The notes beneath the pieces are model-generated. The model was not told where the DNA came from. It made no database searches and saw nothing but the letters and a program-made list of their open reading frames with translations. Position numbers and translations under genes: made by a program. From Acanthornis magna (Eukaryota; Chordata; Aves; Passeriformes; Acanthizidae), in contig JAWUZG010000029.1 of assembly GCA_036785705.1 (NCBI GenBank), forward strand, positions 17,499,501 to 17,563,500: 64,000 nt of DNA. The letters are read 5' to 3'. Shown piece after piece: positions 23,371 through 35,500 of the stretch; positions within the stretch are counted from its first letter, which is position 1; every line of letters starts with the position of its first letter.

Positions 23371-23867
23371 TGTCATGGTTAAACCCCAGTCCACTATCAA
23401 GCAACTCTCAGCTTCTTGCTCACTCCCCTACCAGCAGGATCACAGAGAAAATCGTAAGGGTAAAAGCTAGAAAATTTGTGTGTTCAGATAAAGACAGGTT
23501 AATAGGGAAAGCAAAAGCCATGCACGCAAGTAAAGAAAAAAACAATTAATTAGTTCACTGCTTCCCATGGGTAGGTAGACATTCAGCTGTTTCCAGCAGA
23601 GCAGGTGTAATGTTGTATAAGATTTACTTGGAAAGACAAATGCCATCACTCCCAATATTCCCCCTTCGTCCTTCCCTCCAGCTTTATATACTGAGCATGA
23701 TGTCATATGGTATGAAATACCCCTTTGGTCAGTTTGGGTCACCTGTCCTGACTGTGTCTTGTCCCAAGCTTCCATGCACCCACAACTTCATTTCCATCTC
23801 TTCATTATCAACACTGTCTTCAGCACCACTATGAAAACAATTAATTCTACCCCATCCAAACCAAGCA
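23371..23867 (-). mobile_element. Solo LTR, ERVL-like
   Basis: Left edge 'tgtcatggttaaacccc' is the reverse complement of the 3' end of a very common bird ERVL-type LTR. On the minus strand the TATA box reads through 'cagtatataaagctgg' (near 23683-23698). The LTR ends near 'ccatccaaaccaagca'. It is the same family as 52768-53347, sharing for example the 'gagcatgatgtcatatgg' block. Flanking 5-mers are not identical, so the target-site duplication has decayed or the right end is off by a few bases. Confidence 0.85.
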
Positions 23868-26854
23868 GAAGAGACAAAAGGAATTTGTTGCAGCTTTTGT
23901 ACTAACATTCATGGGTCAAGATTAGAAAAAGTGTAACCTTACACCAGGCTCCAGGGTTTGACAGTACAGGAGAAAAAAGTTTGTCTCAAAATCAAGGTTC
24001 CTTTACAGTGCAGGAATCCATTTTTCATTTGACTGTCATGGGATCTGCAAAGCCAGAAACTTGCTCAGCAGTAAACTGATTTTCACTGGATTTCTTCATC
24101 CTTACACCCTTATTTCAGAGAGCCTGTTTGTGAAACCAATAGTAATGCTCACATAGGAGGATGATGCTCTCTTCAGTAGAGGAGGCAGAATCATCACTTC
24201 CAAGGGTCCTTGAGCTATTGCTTTATTTGTAAAGAAGCACTTTAATTCCCATTTGCTATTTTCTTTGTGGAATTCATTTATTAATAGTGAAATGTTTTTG
24301 AAAAACAGATTAATATGAAAAATATTTAGCTTCCTGTCATCCTCAGGAATTCATTTCTAAAGGTATTACAATTTGTCATTTTTTCTGGCTGAAGAAATGG
24401 TATTATTAGAGTTAAAATAAATGCTGAAATGATATATCCATTAAATGAAATTTACATAGAATGTCTTACTATATATTGTCTTTTACCCAGGAACATCAGA
24501 TGTACCTTCTTAACAATGTGGTTGCAGATGACTCCATTTATTACTAAACAGAGCGAAGTAAACTTTGAACTTCAATTTTGTCTAAGTTAATAGCATTTCT
24601 CTGAAATGTAATATTTTAATGTTAGGAAAAATATACAGAAGCAGATAAAGAACACTATGTTCAAATGAAATCACAGGGTTGATTTTCAGGTAGGCATGCT
24701 GAATTTGGTAAAATTAGAAATATTGCTGCATAACTGGGTTAGTATCTTTCTTATTACTTCTGTATCACTTGCTATGCTAACAGAATGGTAACGGTAGGTG
24801 TCTTCTGCCTTTGGGATATCAGTACTGGAAGAATGGCTGGAGGAATCCTAAGGCTTGTAGATCTATTCCTGGGATCACTGCACACAAAGTATTTTCCTAA
24901 ATTTGTCCTTTTAAACCCAAAGAGGTCTGAGTTTGAAAGAATACCTTGTGGTACAGTCTAAAATGCAGGAAAGGAAAACTTTGCTCTCTTAAACACATTT
25001 TAATGATACAAATTTTAATAATATGAATTTTATTATTTGTAACAAGTGAACTCACCTCTTAAATTTGACCATCCGTAGATTCAAAGGAAGCTATACCACA
25101 GTCACATGTACCCCCTTTTCTGTGTCTTTCTCTGTGTTCATGATATAATACAACACAAATCTATCTCAGTGGCATCTTCCCTAGCTAACATGCTTAAATA
25201 AACAACAAATATGTGATCTGAGGCACCACATGTTTACTTGAGATTCCTCCAGTACTTACTGAAGCCAAGAGGACATTTGAAAGATGAGCTGATGTTTCTA
25301 GCTCTGAATTTTTGCCTTGACATTATTTGCAGTTCAATATGAAAAAACTCTTATAGGCTGCCATGCATAAAGAAATGTTTGCACAATTTCAAAATACAGG
25401 GACTGATCATAGGGCAGAGCAGAAATTTCAGTTCATTGGTATGACTTTCTTGATTACTTTTTAGCTGCTTTGAGCTTCATAAAAGGATTGGGAAAACAAA
25501 TGATCTGCTGAACCTCTTCCCATGTATTTTAAAAGTCTGAAGACATTGTATGAAATGCAAACTACTTGCTAGGTCTTGTCCCTAGCCTCAACTGCTTTCC
25601 ACTTGCAGCAAGACATCAGCACTGGCAATGTTAGATGAGCTCCCATAGCAAGGATGCATAAAGCCAGCAGAAATTTCCACAAGGGAAGGAGGAATAAAAA
25701 CCTCTCAGAATTCTCCCCCATCTTCAGTGTTTGGGGGTGCATAAGCAAGTCCAGACTTCTCCCACCTCCTTTTGTGTCACGTAGTCATTGTAAGCACCCA
25801 CATAGGCTCTTCATTTAGGTACATACCTCAGAGATTAGTTATTCTTTCTCTTCCCAGGAGGCATTTTGTCTCTTATCTTCTCTGTCTTTTGTAGTGAAAT
25901 TATCGGTTCCTTTATTGCTTCCTGCCTTGGCATCAATGCTTTGGCAGTGGAGGGACTGTTGTGAAAAGGGCACCTACTTATCACATAGTGAGCCTCATGT
26001 AAAGGAATCGGCCTGCCTGAGGCTCTGATCACATGGAGTAAACACTACAGCCACGTGTAAGATTCTCATCTAATCTCCTGAGGTGAGATCCTTAGGATCT
26101 CAGTATCCTGGCAGGCTGTGCTGGGATACAGTTGTCCCTTTCCAGTGACTATGCCCTACAGTGTCTGTAATCAAAGGGCTATATTTCTAGAACATGAATA
26201 AATCTCATCTACTTAAGTTATGTCCATGCAACATAAATAGTTATTAATGTGAAAATATAATGCGGCTATTTTAAAGATGCCACAATCAGCATGCAATAGA
26301 GGTGATGTTAGTCCCTCACGTGGTAATAGACGTGTAGGCTTGTGAAAAGTCCAACTCCAAAGTACCATGCTGTAGAAAAGAGTATGAAAAAATTGCAAGA
26401 AATATGAGGATAGAAGGAGAGGTTTATACTGGTTGAACATCATAAATTTCTGCAGGGAAGGAAGATAAAAACCAAAGACAGCCTGGTTTACATTTCCTTT
26501 GTATCCAAAACAATGACAGATGTTACAGGTTAGCATGCTTTGGTCTTATTACACCAGTTTGCTTTGCCTCCTTATTTGCAGCTATCCAGGTATGATGAAG
26601 GACTGATGCAGTTCAAAGGAAACAGGCCTGTATTCACAATTTTGATGCATTTAGCAACCACTGTGGTTAGTGGAGCAAGAGACTGGTACAGAACTAACAC
26701 TGAGGCCCCAATGGCAAATCATCTGCTACCCCATCTGTCTGCCCAAGGCTTAGTGACACATTACAGTCCTGGGGCCTTGTGGCTGCATTTCAAGCTTCAA
26801 AGCTCATTAACTTGGCAATTAGTGGAAACTGGTTGGCACCTTAGAGACCCTGAC
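23868..26854. other. PDE1C intron, no recognised element
   Basis: About 3 kb of AT-rich unique-looking DNA. Nothing supportable on either strand; the frame 26540-26875 is a chance frame running into the next LTR. Confidence 0.5.
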
Positions 26855-27458
26855 TGTCCTGGAGTGACAGCATAAAACCACTTCATTCCTTAACTGTTTG
26901 CTTAATGCCCAGGGTGGCTGCACATTTAAGATGAGGCTGGGGGGCGGGGCTGGAGCCAGTGGCAGTTCAATGGACCAGCGCGTGCAGCAGCCGGTAATAA
27001 CAGTTGTGTCCAACAGCTGGAGAGAGGCTGAGGAAGAAGACCCTGCAGCGCTGCTTTTCTGCCCTGCTCTCCCCTGAGTGCTCGGAAAAAGGGTTCTGCT
27101 GGTTTGGTTTTTTCTCCCCCCGGTCTCGCTATCCCCCTCCCCTCCTTTCCAGCCCAGGAAACCCGTGGAGTGGCCCCAGTAGGCCCCAGTGCCATCTCGG
27201 GGAAACCTGCAGCCCTTAGCAAGCACCCTTTTCCTTCTCCCCTCTGTTTTTTTTTTTTCTTTCCTGGTTGTTCATTGTGTTAACTGGTAGTTTGGTTTTT
27301 TTGGTTAATAAATAGTTCAGTTTTTCTGTCGCTTTCACTTGCTGCCATTGATTTGTTTCTTTGTGGAGGGAAGAGGGGATACCCTTTCTTCCTCTCGGGA
27401 GGAGGTGCCCTATCCTGGAGTGCCTCCTCCTGAGACCTTTGTCTCTAAAACCGGGACA
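26855..27458 (+). mobile_element. Solo LTR with perfect 5-bp target-site duplication
   Basis: Starts 'tgtcctggagtgacag' and ends 'ctaaaaccgggaca' (TG...CA), 604 bases. It is flanked by CTGAC at 26850-26854 and 27459-27463, the 5-bp duplication expected for a retroviral-type integrase. A TATA-like 'catttaagatg' lies near 26921 and AATAAA near 27306, both in + orientation, followed by a T-rich 3' part. The 3' half resembles the fragment at 31769-32173 and, reversed, the LTRs at 47951 and 49851. It sits sense to PDE1C inside its intron. Overlapping GC-rich frames at 26819-27226 are not genes. Confidence 0.92.
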
Positions 27459-29390
27459 CTGACTAGTATATTCTGCTCTGGGATTTGAGGTTTGTTTTCA
27501 GAAGAATCTACCCAATGATTAACCACCTGTGTCTGCAATTATATACCTCTATTAACTAGCTTCACTCTCAGCTGAGAACAGCTATGCAATCTGTTTGAAA
27601 TTTGAAGTACCGTTGGAAATATCATCTCTCACTTCAAAAAGTAAAAGAAGTCTTTAAAGGAGGGATATACAGTGATGGGAATTGTGGAGGGAAGAGAGAG
27701 AGAAAAATGCTCATACTCAAGATACTGCTAGGAAGGATGTTGAGGTGAATATTTCAATTTCAGGCTTTTTTTCTGTCTGCCTATAACAGTGTATGTAAGC
27801 ACCAGGCTACTCTGATTTAAGGTGCTGTTGCAGAAAAAATCTTAGGTCATCTTGTGAGTAATCTTTAAATTTTATTTCCAGCTATTGCTTCCAGGAGTGG
27901 AAAAAGGAGGGACCAGCAATCTGCAAATTCTTACGTGCTGTGCTGGCTTTGTCCTGTGTGCCTTTTTGTTGCTGTTTAAAGTCAGAGAACTCAAGCGTTA
28001 AAGTCAGAACTCAAGTGTTATTTTTTTCCTCAAATGTTTAATTTTTGCTATATAATATCTACTAAATTATGTGCAGTGTAGTATCTTCTTGGTGTTACAA
28101 AATACACTTCTGTCTCCTTATCATGTAATGTGTTAGAAGACATTCAAGGCTGGAAAATAATTTCTTATGTAACTATCAAGTGACATGGAAATGAAAGCAT
28201 CTCAAAATTTATTAGCAAAATGTTTGCTTCAAGTGGTGTGTCAAATCCAATATGATTACTGGTACAATACATTTGTGGGAAAGCTACATTTTTGATAAAG
28301 AGAGAAATGGAATCTTACCAACATATCAGTTATAAACTTATTAGTCAAATGGTGAGACCAATCTGTGCTTTGCTTTATATTACTGGGAAGTGGAGTTTGG
28401 CTCACTTGACAGGAAACTGAGGAAAAATTTAAAAAGATACATTGAAATCAATGCAGTGTTATTCTACTACCTCTTGTGAAACTGTCCATCTTTGCTTGTT
28501 TTTTTAAAGGTTCCTATATGATTAAAAAAGGCCACATGGGGAATTAATATCAGAACTGGGATTAAAGTTCAGGGTGAATACTGAACAGGTTTTTTGGGGG
28601 TGAACAACATGCCCTTAGATGCAGACTTTGTCAGTGTTAAGCTAATTGCAAATTTGGTTTTGAATCTCATAAAACTGTTTGGGCAAATACATGTGAGGAA
28701 AAGCCAAAAGGAAGCAAGCATTTTGTAAGTGTCAGTATCAAATTTAATTCTCTGAGCCTCCTCACCCAGGTCCATCCTCTCACCTCCCTAATTTCCTTCT
28801 GTGTCCAGGTTTACCAAATCTGCCAGCCAGGTAGAAGTAACAGTCTGCCCTATGACAAAGGAGGAGGAGTCCTTATACTGGTGGTCAGAGCACATGCCTG
28901 GGACAGAGTGACCTGGCTTTAAGGCCCTGCTCCAAGGATTATTCAAGTATTTCTCACAAAGCAGAATAACTGCAATGGGACAGACTGAGGAAAAGGTACT
29001 TCCAAGGCAGGCATGAGCTCTCTTTCGAGGTGCTAGACTTCCTTCAAATACCTAAAGGAGTGAGGAAGTACAAATGGAAAAGAGGTCTTTCACATTGAAC
29101 AAAATAAACAGCTGCCCACCCCATCACCCACAGCAGCAAGGTTGAAGGCAAGGAGAGAACAGAGGTAATTGCACCCTTTTACTTCCTTTGCAGCCTGAAC
29201 ATTCATTTTCAGTTACAAATTCCTCCACTTTGTTTTCCATCTAAGAAAAAATTATTACTTTAGACAAGTCACCTTGATCTTCTGTGGGGAAAAATATCAC
29301 TGATATGGCAAGACCATCAGCTAATGATGCTTTCTTTTTGAAAATGATCTTCTTCATCTAAGTTTTGCTTTTACTTCGTCCTGGCAGTAT
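27459..29390. other. PDE1C intron, no recognised element
   Basis: About 1.9 kb of unique-looking DNA between the LTR and an antisense CR1; no supportable gene or repeat. Confidence 0.5.
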
Positions 29391-30252
29391 CATAGAGTCA
29401 TAGAATGTCCTGAGTTGGAAGGGGCCCACAAAGAAAGTCCAATTTCTGCCCTAGACAGGATAGCCCAAAAATCACACCATGTGCCTGAGAGAATTGTCTA
29501 AATGCTTCTTGAACTCTGGCAGGCTTGGTGCTGTGTCCGCTTCCCTGGGAAGCGTGTTCCAGTGCCCAACCACTGTCTGAGGGAAGAACATTTTCCTACT
29601 ACATTGCCTAAACCTCCCTTGACACAGCTTCATGCCATTCTCTTGGGTCTTGTCACTGGTCACCAGAGAGAAGAGATCAGTGCTTACTACTGCACTTTAC
29701 CTCAGCTGGCTGGTGATGCTGTGTCTGATAAACCCTAGGTTAGTCCTCTAGGCTGCTGACTCATATTAAACTTGACATCAGCCAGGACCCCTTTTCAGCA
29801 GTGCTGCTCTCCATCCCTCCAGTCCAGGGTTACCCTATCCCAGGTGCAGAATCTGGCAGTTGTCTTTTTTAAACTTCATGCAGTTCATGATTGCTCAGCT
29901 CTCTAATTTTTCTTGATTTCTCTATTTCTCTGCTGGGCCTCTCTGCCTTTGAGGCAGTCAACAGCGTCTTCTCAATTCACTGTCATCATCAAACTCAGTA
30001 TTCCTTCAAGTCTTGCATGCCACTCATTTATGGAGATGTTTAAAAGAACTGGGCCTAAGATAGAGCCCTGTGGAACCCCACTATGACTGGTCACCAGCCT
30101 AATGCAGCCTCATTCATGCTTTGTGCCTGACCCACAATCCAGTTGCTTAAATAGGACATGTTTACCCAGCTGTGTGCTGGACATTTTGTCCAGAAGCATC
30201 CTCTGAGAGGCAGTATTAAAAGCCTTACTGAAATCCAAAAAGATTGCATCGA
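29391..30252 (-). mobile_element. CR1 LINE fragment, antisense, 3' UTR to reverse transcriptase
   Basis: Left edge 'tcatagagtcatagaatgtc' is the reversed CR1 3' tail, followed by 'gagttggaaggggccc'. Antisense 3' UTR landmarks follow (Cys-poor frames at 29472-29738 on both strands are part of it). The right end reverse-translates to a VDAIFLDFSKAF-type RT motif near 30212-30247. The left part resembles the antisense CR1 at 1221-1632. Confidence 0.87.
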
Positions 30253-30706
30253 CTTTTGTTGGTCAGACCATGGTTGGGTAACTTTGCTGCTTTAGCTAGC
30301 TTGCTTTTTGTTAGCTCAGGCAAGAAGTTTCTTTTTTTCTCTTTTGCCTGGACTGCAGTAGTAATTCTTCAACAGCTTCTGTTGTTTTTTCTTGGACTGT
30401 TCCACTTGGTTTTGGTCCGAGATCAGATAATTCCCAGAAGACAGTCAGCATGACGAGTGGAGAGCCACTGGAGCAACTCTGCTCAGCCCTAGACCTCAGA
30501 TAAAACTGAACCAGCTAAATAAAGGGACTCTACATTCACCAGCTTCATCTGCTGTGAGGAGGTGACCAACATCTGAGTTTCACCAGGTTCCCATCTGTTT
30601 TTTTTTCCTGAGCTGCTGCATGGACTTTTCTTCCTTCCCTGTGACAGAGGCCATCTGTCATTTGGTTCTTTCTAGGCACATGGTTGGTAGAGCATTTTGT
30701 TCCCTT
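30253..30706 (+). mobile_element. LTR-like fragment with poly(A) signal
   Basis: Contains a T-rich 'gctttagctagcttgctttt' block near 30289 and 'agctaaataaagggactcta' near 30513 in + orientation, a typical LTR R-region look. It is bounded on the left by the CR1 and on the right by an antisense LTR. It may be the 5' portion of the LTR whose 3' portion is at 31769-32173. Family not assigned. Confidence 0.4.
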
Positions 30707-31768
30707 TCTCATGGTTTGACCCTGGTCAAATGCCAGGGACCTATGACATTTGATCTCTTCACTCTCCCCTGCCACAGCTGTGCAGAGGAGAGGGAAAAAA
30801 AAGCTAACATGCACACACAACAGGGCTCATAAGTTGAGATAAAGAGCCAGGGAGGATGTACTGAAGGCAAAACAGGCTGAAAACTGAAAGTTGCAAAGTG
30901 ATTTAATTGCTAACAGAGTCGGAGGATAAATGAGAAGCAAAAAATAACCTCTTAAGACATCGTTCCTCTGCTCACGCCCCTCCCTCTGTCCCACCAATAG
31001 CAGGGGGCAGTGTATGGGGGTTTTTTGGTCAGTCCATCACCAAAATTTTCTTCCACTGCTCAGGGAGAGGAGTCCTCTATGTTGCCATGGGGTCCCTCCC
31101 ACAAGAGACAGTCCTCTGTGAACTTCTTTGGTGTGCATCCAATCTCACAAGCAGCAGCCCACCTGAATCTGAAGCAACATGAGTCCACGGGGTGCAGACC
31201 TCCAAGCTGAGGCCAGGCTGTTTCCATCTTGGGAGCAAGGCCTTTCTCTCCACTGGGACTCCCACTGTACCACAGCTTCCTCCAGGCATCCACCTGTTCC
31301 TCTGGCGTGGGCACCTCCCCTCAGACTGCGAGTGCATCTCTGCATCCTGCGTGGACCCCATGGGCTGCAGGGGGACCACCTGCTCCCCCATGGCCTTCAC
31401 CACGGCCAGCAGAGGATTGTTGGCTTTGGCGCCTGGAACACCTCCTTCCCCACCTTCTCCACTAACCTTGGTGTCTCCACGTTGTTTTACCTCACATATT
31501 CTCACCTTCTCCTCCTCCTCTGGCTGAAAAGAAGTGAGTGCTCATATTGTTTTGATTTCTTCTTAAATATGTTATCACAGAGGCATAACTAGTGTCTCCA
31601 ATTGGCCCAGACTTGGCCAGCAGCATGTCCATCATCTTCAGAGCCATCAGAGATTGGCTCTGCTGGACATGGTGAACAGCTTCCAGAACCTTCACACAGG
31701 ACACACAGGAGCCATCTTTGTTCCCCTCCCCACCCACTAGCAAAACTGGGCTAGGGAAAACCAACACA
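30707..31768 (-). mobile_element. Solo LTR, ERVL-like (one internal repeat unit)
   Basis: Left edge 'tctcatggtttgaccctgg' is a TGTCATGG-type terminus with the second base changed; right edge '...ggctagggaaaaccaacaca'. It matches, in opposite orientation, the LTRs at 46189-47433 and 50754-52142 (shared 'atgtccatcatcttcagagc' and 'tatgttatcacagaggc' blocks). ATTAAA reads on the minus strand near 30901. It is 1062 bases, the shortest of the three because it has a single copy of the internal unit marked by 'cccaccaatagcagggg'. The 111-142 residue frames over 31077-31592 are overlapping non-genic frames. Confidence 0.85.
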
Positions 31769-32173
31769 TGAACATAGGGGTGCATTTTCTCCGAACACTT
31801 CAACCACTTCTTCAGGCCTACCACAACAGCTTTTGAAGGGTTTAAATTTCCCCTAGATGCTAAAGATACCTTGCTGATGTTCTGGACTAAGCAAAACAAA
31901 CACACCCTTCCCCTGGCATTTTGGTTTCTTTTGTTCTGCTGTGGGTGTGCATATGTGTGCGGGGGGGGGGGTAAGGTTCTGATGGTTCAATATCCAACAG
32001 TTATTCGATTTTTCCATGCCCTGCGGGCACTTTGATTGTCAAATAAAGTTTTTTTCACTTTCGTTCACTACAACTCATTTTGTATTGGCAGGAAGAGATT
32101 TCTGAAACGCTTTTCTTTAGAGGAAATGTTTGTTCCAGAGAGTTTTCTCCTCAACTTGTCTCTAAACTGAGAC
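31769..32173 (+). mobile_element. LTR 3' fragment
   Basis: AATAAA at about 32042 ('gtcaaataaagttttttt') is followed by 'cactttcgttcactac' and an end '...gtctctaaactgagaca', the same architecture as the 3' end of the LTR at 26855-27458. A G-run lies near 31961. The 5' part is missing or displaced by the LTR inserted at 30707-31768. Confidence 0.55.
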
Positions 32174-32239
32174 ACCTGTGCATGGGCACCTTCCACTAGA
32201 TAAGGTGGGTCAAAGTTTTCCTGGTAGTACATGATTTGT

Positions 32240-32575
32240 AGCCCAGAAAGCCAACTGTATCCTGGGCTGCATCAAAAGAAGCATGGCCAGCAGCATGAAG
32301 CAGATGATTCTGTCCTTCTACTCTGCTTCTATGAGACCCCACCTGGAGTACTGTGTTGAGCCCTGGAGTTGTCAAGCATAGGAAAGACATGCACCTGTTG
32401 GAGCAGGCCCAGGGAAGGGTCACAAAAATGATCAGAAGGATGGCGCACCTCTCCTAAGAGGAAAGGCCGAAAGAGCTGGAGTTGTTCAACCTGGGGAAAC
32501 GAAGGCTCTGGGAAGACCTCATTGTGGCCTTCCAGTACTTAAAGGGGGCTTATGATAAAGATAGGGACACACTTT
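32240..32575 (+). mobile_element. CR1 LINE internal fragment, sense
   Basis: Matches the end of CR1 RT: 'atgagaccccacctggagta' near 32331 and 'cttccagtacttaaaggggg' near 32529. Both ends are truncated, and the element stops before the 3' UTR. Confidence 0.85.
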
Positions 32576-35500
32576 TTGGTCCATGTTGTAAGCAAAATTT
32601 TCTGTAATATATTGATGGAATTGACCCAGCAGAAGAGCAAGAGCTGTGATTTGAGCAAGTAGCTGTGACTTTTTCTGGCCAGATGCTGAAACTCCTCAGT
32701 AGATGAAAGTCAATAGGCCTTTTGAATTCATGTTTAAATGGGATTGCTTCATTGCACTCCAACAAAAATAAGAAGACTGGAGTCCCTCCAAGAGCTCTCT
32801 GTGTCCTAAGATGATCAATATTAGCTGAAAAACAGGACTAAAACTAATGTACAAAAAAACCAAAGGACAAATCAAAGATTATGTTACATAATTTTGTTTC
32901 CGTCTTTTGTATTAACATGATTATATAGTTAAAGTTGGGGGGGGCTTTACAGCTTTAAAGGCTGGGCTCCTTGTTACAATTCTGAGCCTTTTGAATTAAT
33001 ACATGGACAAAACACTTGTTTGTTTGATCCAACATGAAGAAATAACCAGCACAATCCTACCACAAATGCCTGCTTTGATGGAAATTTTATACTGGCATGT
33101 GAAAATGCATTCATACATACGTTGGAAAATTAGACATGCAAATTTAATTGTTTAAGACCTAACTGAAATATAGTACATTAAATTTCTTAAGCTTACTTGA
33201 CAGTAATTATGACCGAATTATTTGTGAACAAACAAACAAATGAATATCATCCTCTCATGTTTCTGCAGAAACTGGGAGGTTATTTTGAGGTGAGGTGGGG
33301 CATGTTCTACCATTTATTGTATCTCCGCAATTTACTTGGACATTAAACTCAGGATGAATCAGAACAGCAGATAGCAGGCATTCTAACAATTATTTGTACA
33401 TGCAGCAGAAAAAGTGTTCCCTTTCCTCTTAGCACACTTGCAAGATGAATTGTTGCAGCAAAAGGTTTTTCCTTGGCTCTGACTAAAAGCATGAATCACA
33501 ATTTTTAGATCTTGTGAGTTAGAATTGCTCAGGCTGTTCTGCTGCATTCATTTCAGTACAGTTCATAGAGGAGTATGGAGCTGCTAAAACGAAGGTGGGC
33601 TGGTGAAAAGAGGGAATTTCCTCGTCTTTCTGGCCAAACATATAGACAAGGAATGACTTCTAGGAGCCTTTGGATAGCTGTAAGTCAATGCCATGAAAGA
33701 GTTTCTGGAGAAATAAGTCACTTATTTCAGAACACTATATTTGAAATAAATGGCAACCGATAACCTGCTGCATGTCGGAGCCGCTGAATAGGTTTGCAAT
33801 TCATTCACTGGCTTTTGAGAAGATTAAGATAATTGAATTGTGAATAAAGGTTTTAAATACTGCATGGAATTTGTTTAACACATATAGGCTGAGATTTCAT
33901 GCAGCATGAATTTACACTGAATCCATTTTCTGCCAAGATTCACAAAGAGTTTTATTAAGATTTGTTGATTTTACAGACAGGCCAAATCTAAGCACAGTTT
34001 TATTGGCACAACAGGCCTCAAGTCATGCCTATATACCCAGGGGTACCAGTGCCTGTTTATCACTCACTGTTAAAGTGCAATATTTGCAGAGTTCATGTGT
34101 AATATATTCAGCTAAAAAATATCAACACAAGAAATTTTTGAGCAAAAGACAGGAGAATCTAACTGCTTCATACTGGTGCTGGAGATGGAAATGCCTCATG
34201 GTAGCAGAAGCAATAATTAAAATAGGGTGCTACATGAAAGGGAAATGCCATTTCCAACTTCTTTCCGTCCTACTATCAGTTTCACATATGTTTGAATGAA
34301 TATTTAGAAATTAAACTAAATCGTTAATGTCATACTCTATTTCCAGGCTTTGAACCAGTATACACCTCAAGCTGAGTAGTCTAATATGAAAAGAGATTAA
34401 TATCTCTGAAGAATCCTCATGAAAGGCCTTGGTATGCAATATGGTCTGTATGGTACAGTACAGTAGTAGGTATGGTCACATATCTACAAGTTTTCTCAAA
34501 TGGTTGGCATGTATCAGAGTTGCCAAGGGCTGTTTGTGTACTTTTGTCTTTTTACACTTTTGGTGTTTGCCTTTTTTACCTTAATTTCTTGTGCCTAGTC
34601 TCATGCTTCTACTCAAAACCACACATATATTCATGTGCACAGATATAATTTTAGCTTCTGTGCAGATGGTCACAACTGACATATAGAAAAATAATACTTG
34701 GAGACTCAATAAATGTTTAAAACCATGGGAATCCAAAAACAATAACAATCCTTTTAGAAAATACTGAAGACTGAGTTATGATGGTGGATATGCTTCATGC
34801 ATGTAAATCAGATATTTACTGACTAGTGAACCAATTGTTGTTGAACATGTCTTATTATTAAGGTCAAGGTAGAACAGGAGAATGAAGCACATTAAGGCAT
34901 GAATGAAGCTAGTAGATACTTTTTGGACTGCACAGTTCATATGTATTTATGACACTGAATTACATTTATCTGAAGGAAAGACATATAACCCACTGCTCTC
35001 TCAAAGATGGATCTGTTCCTTAAGGACAATAATGTAATAGCTTCTTGATTCCAAAGTGATTTAATTGTAGTCTTCTTTCTTATTAAAATACCTCTCCAGG
35101 CTGAATTTTTTTTAATGCTGTGGCAGATACAATAAAATACTTAAATTTTTCTCAAGTGTAACCTAGATAAGTGATTTCACAAGCCACTTGTGCAGAGTTC
35201 CAAAATCTTTTCATGTCGGAGATGTAGGGATTGTACTTGAGAGCTCTTCAAAACATGTCTGCCATTTTTGCCCCTTTATATAATTTTGCCCCTTCCCACT
35301 ACTTTGCAGATGCAATTTTTTTGTCTGTATGTGGAAGTACAATGATTTTTATGTGTTGGACCCATATGATGAAGCTGAGGCATCTGGAGAGGACATTCAC
35401 TGTTGTTGTTCCGTATATTCTTGCACAAGATTTGGCAGAGACTTTTCTACATACTTTCTGCTTCTTTGGACATGCAGATGAACAGTGACATTGACATTGA

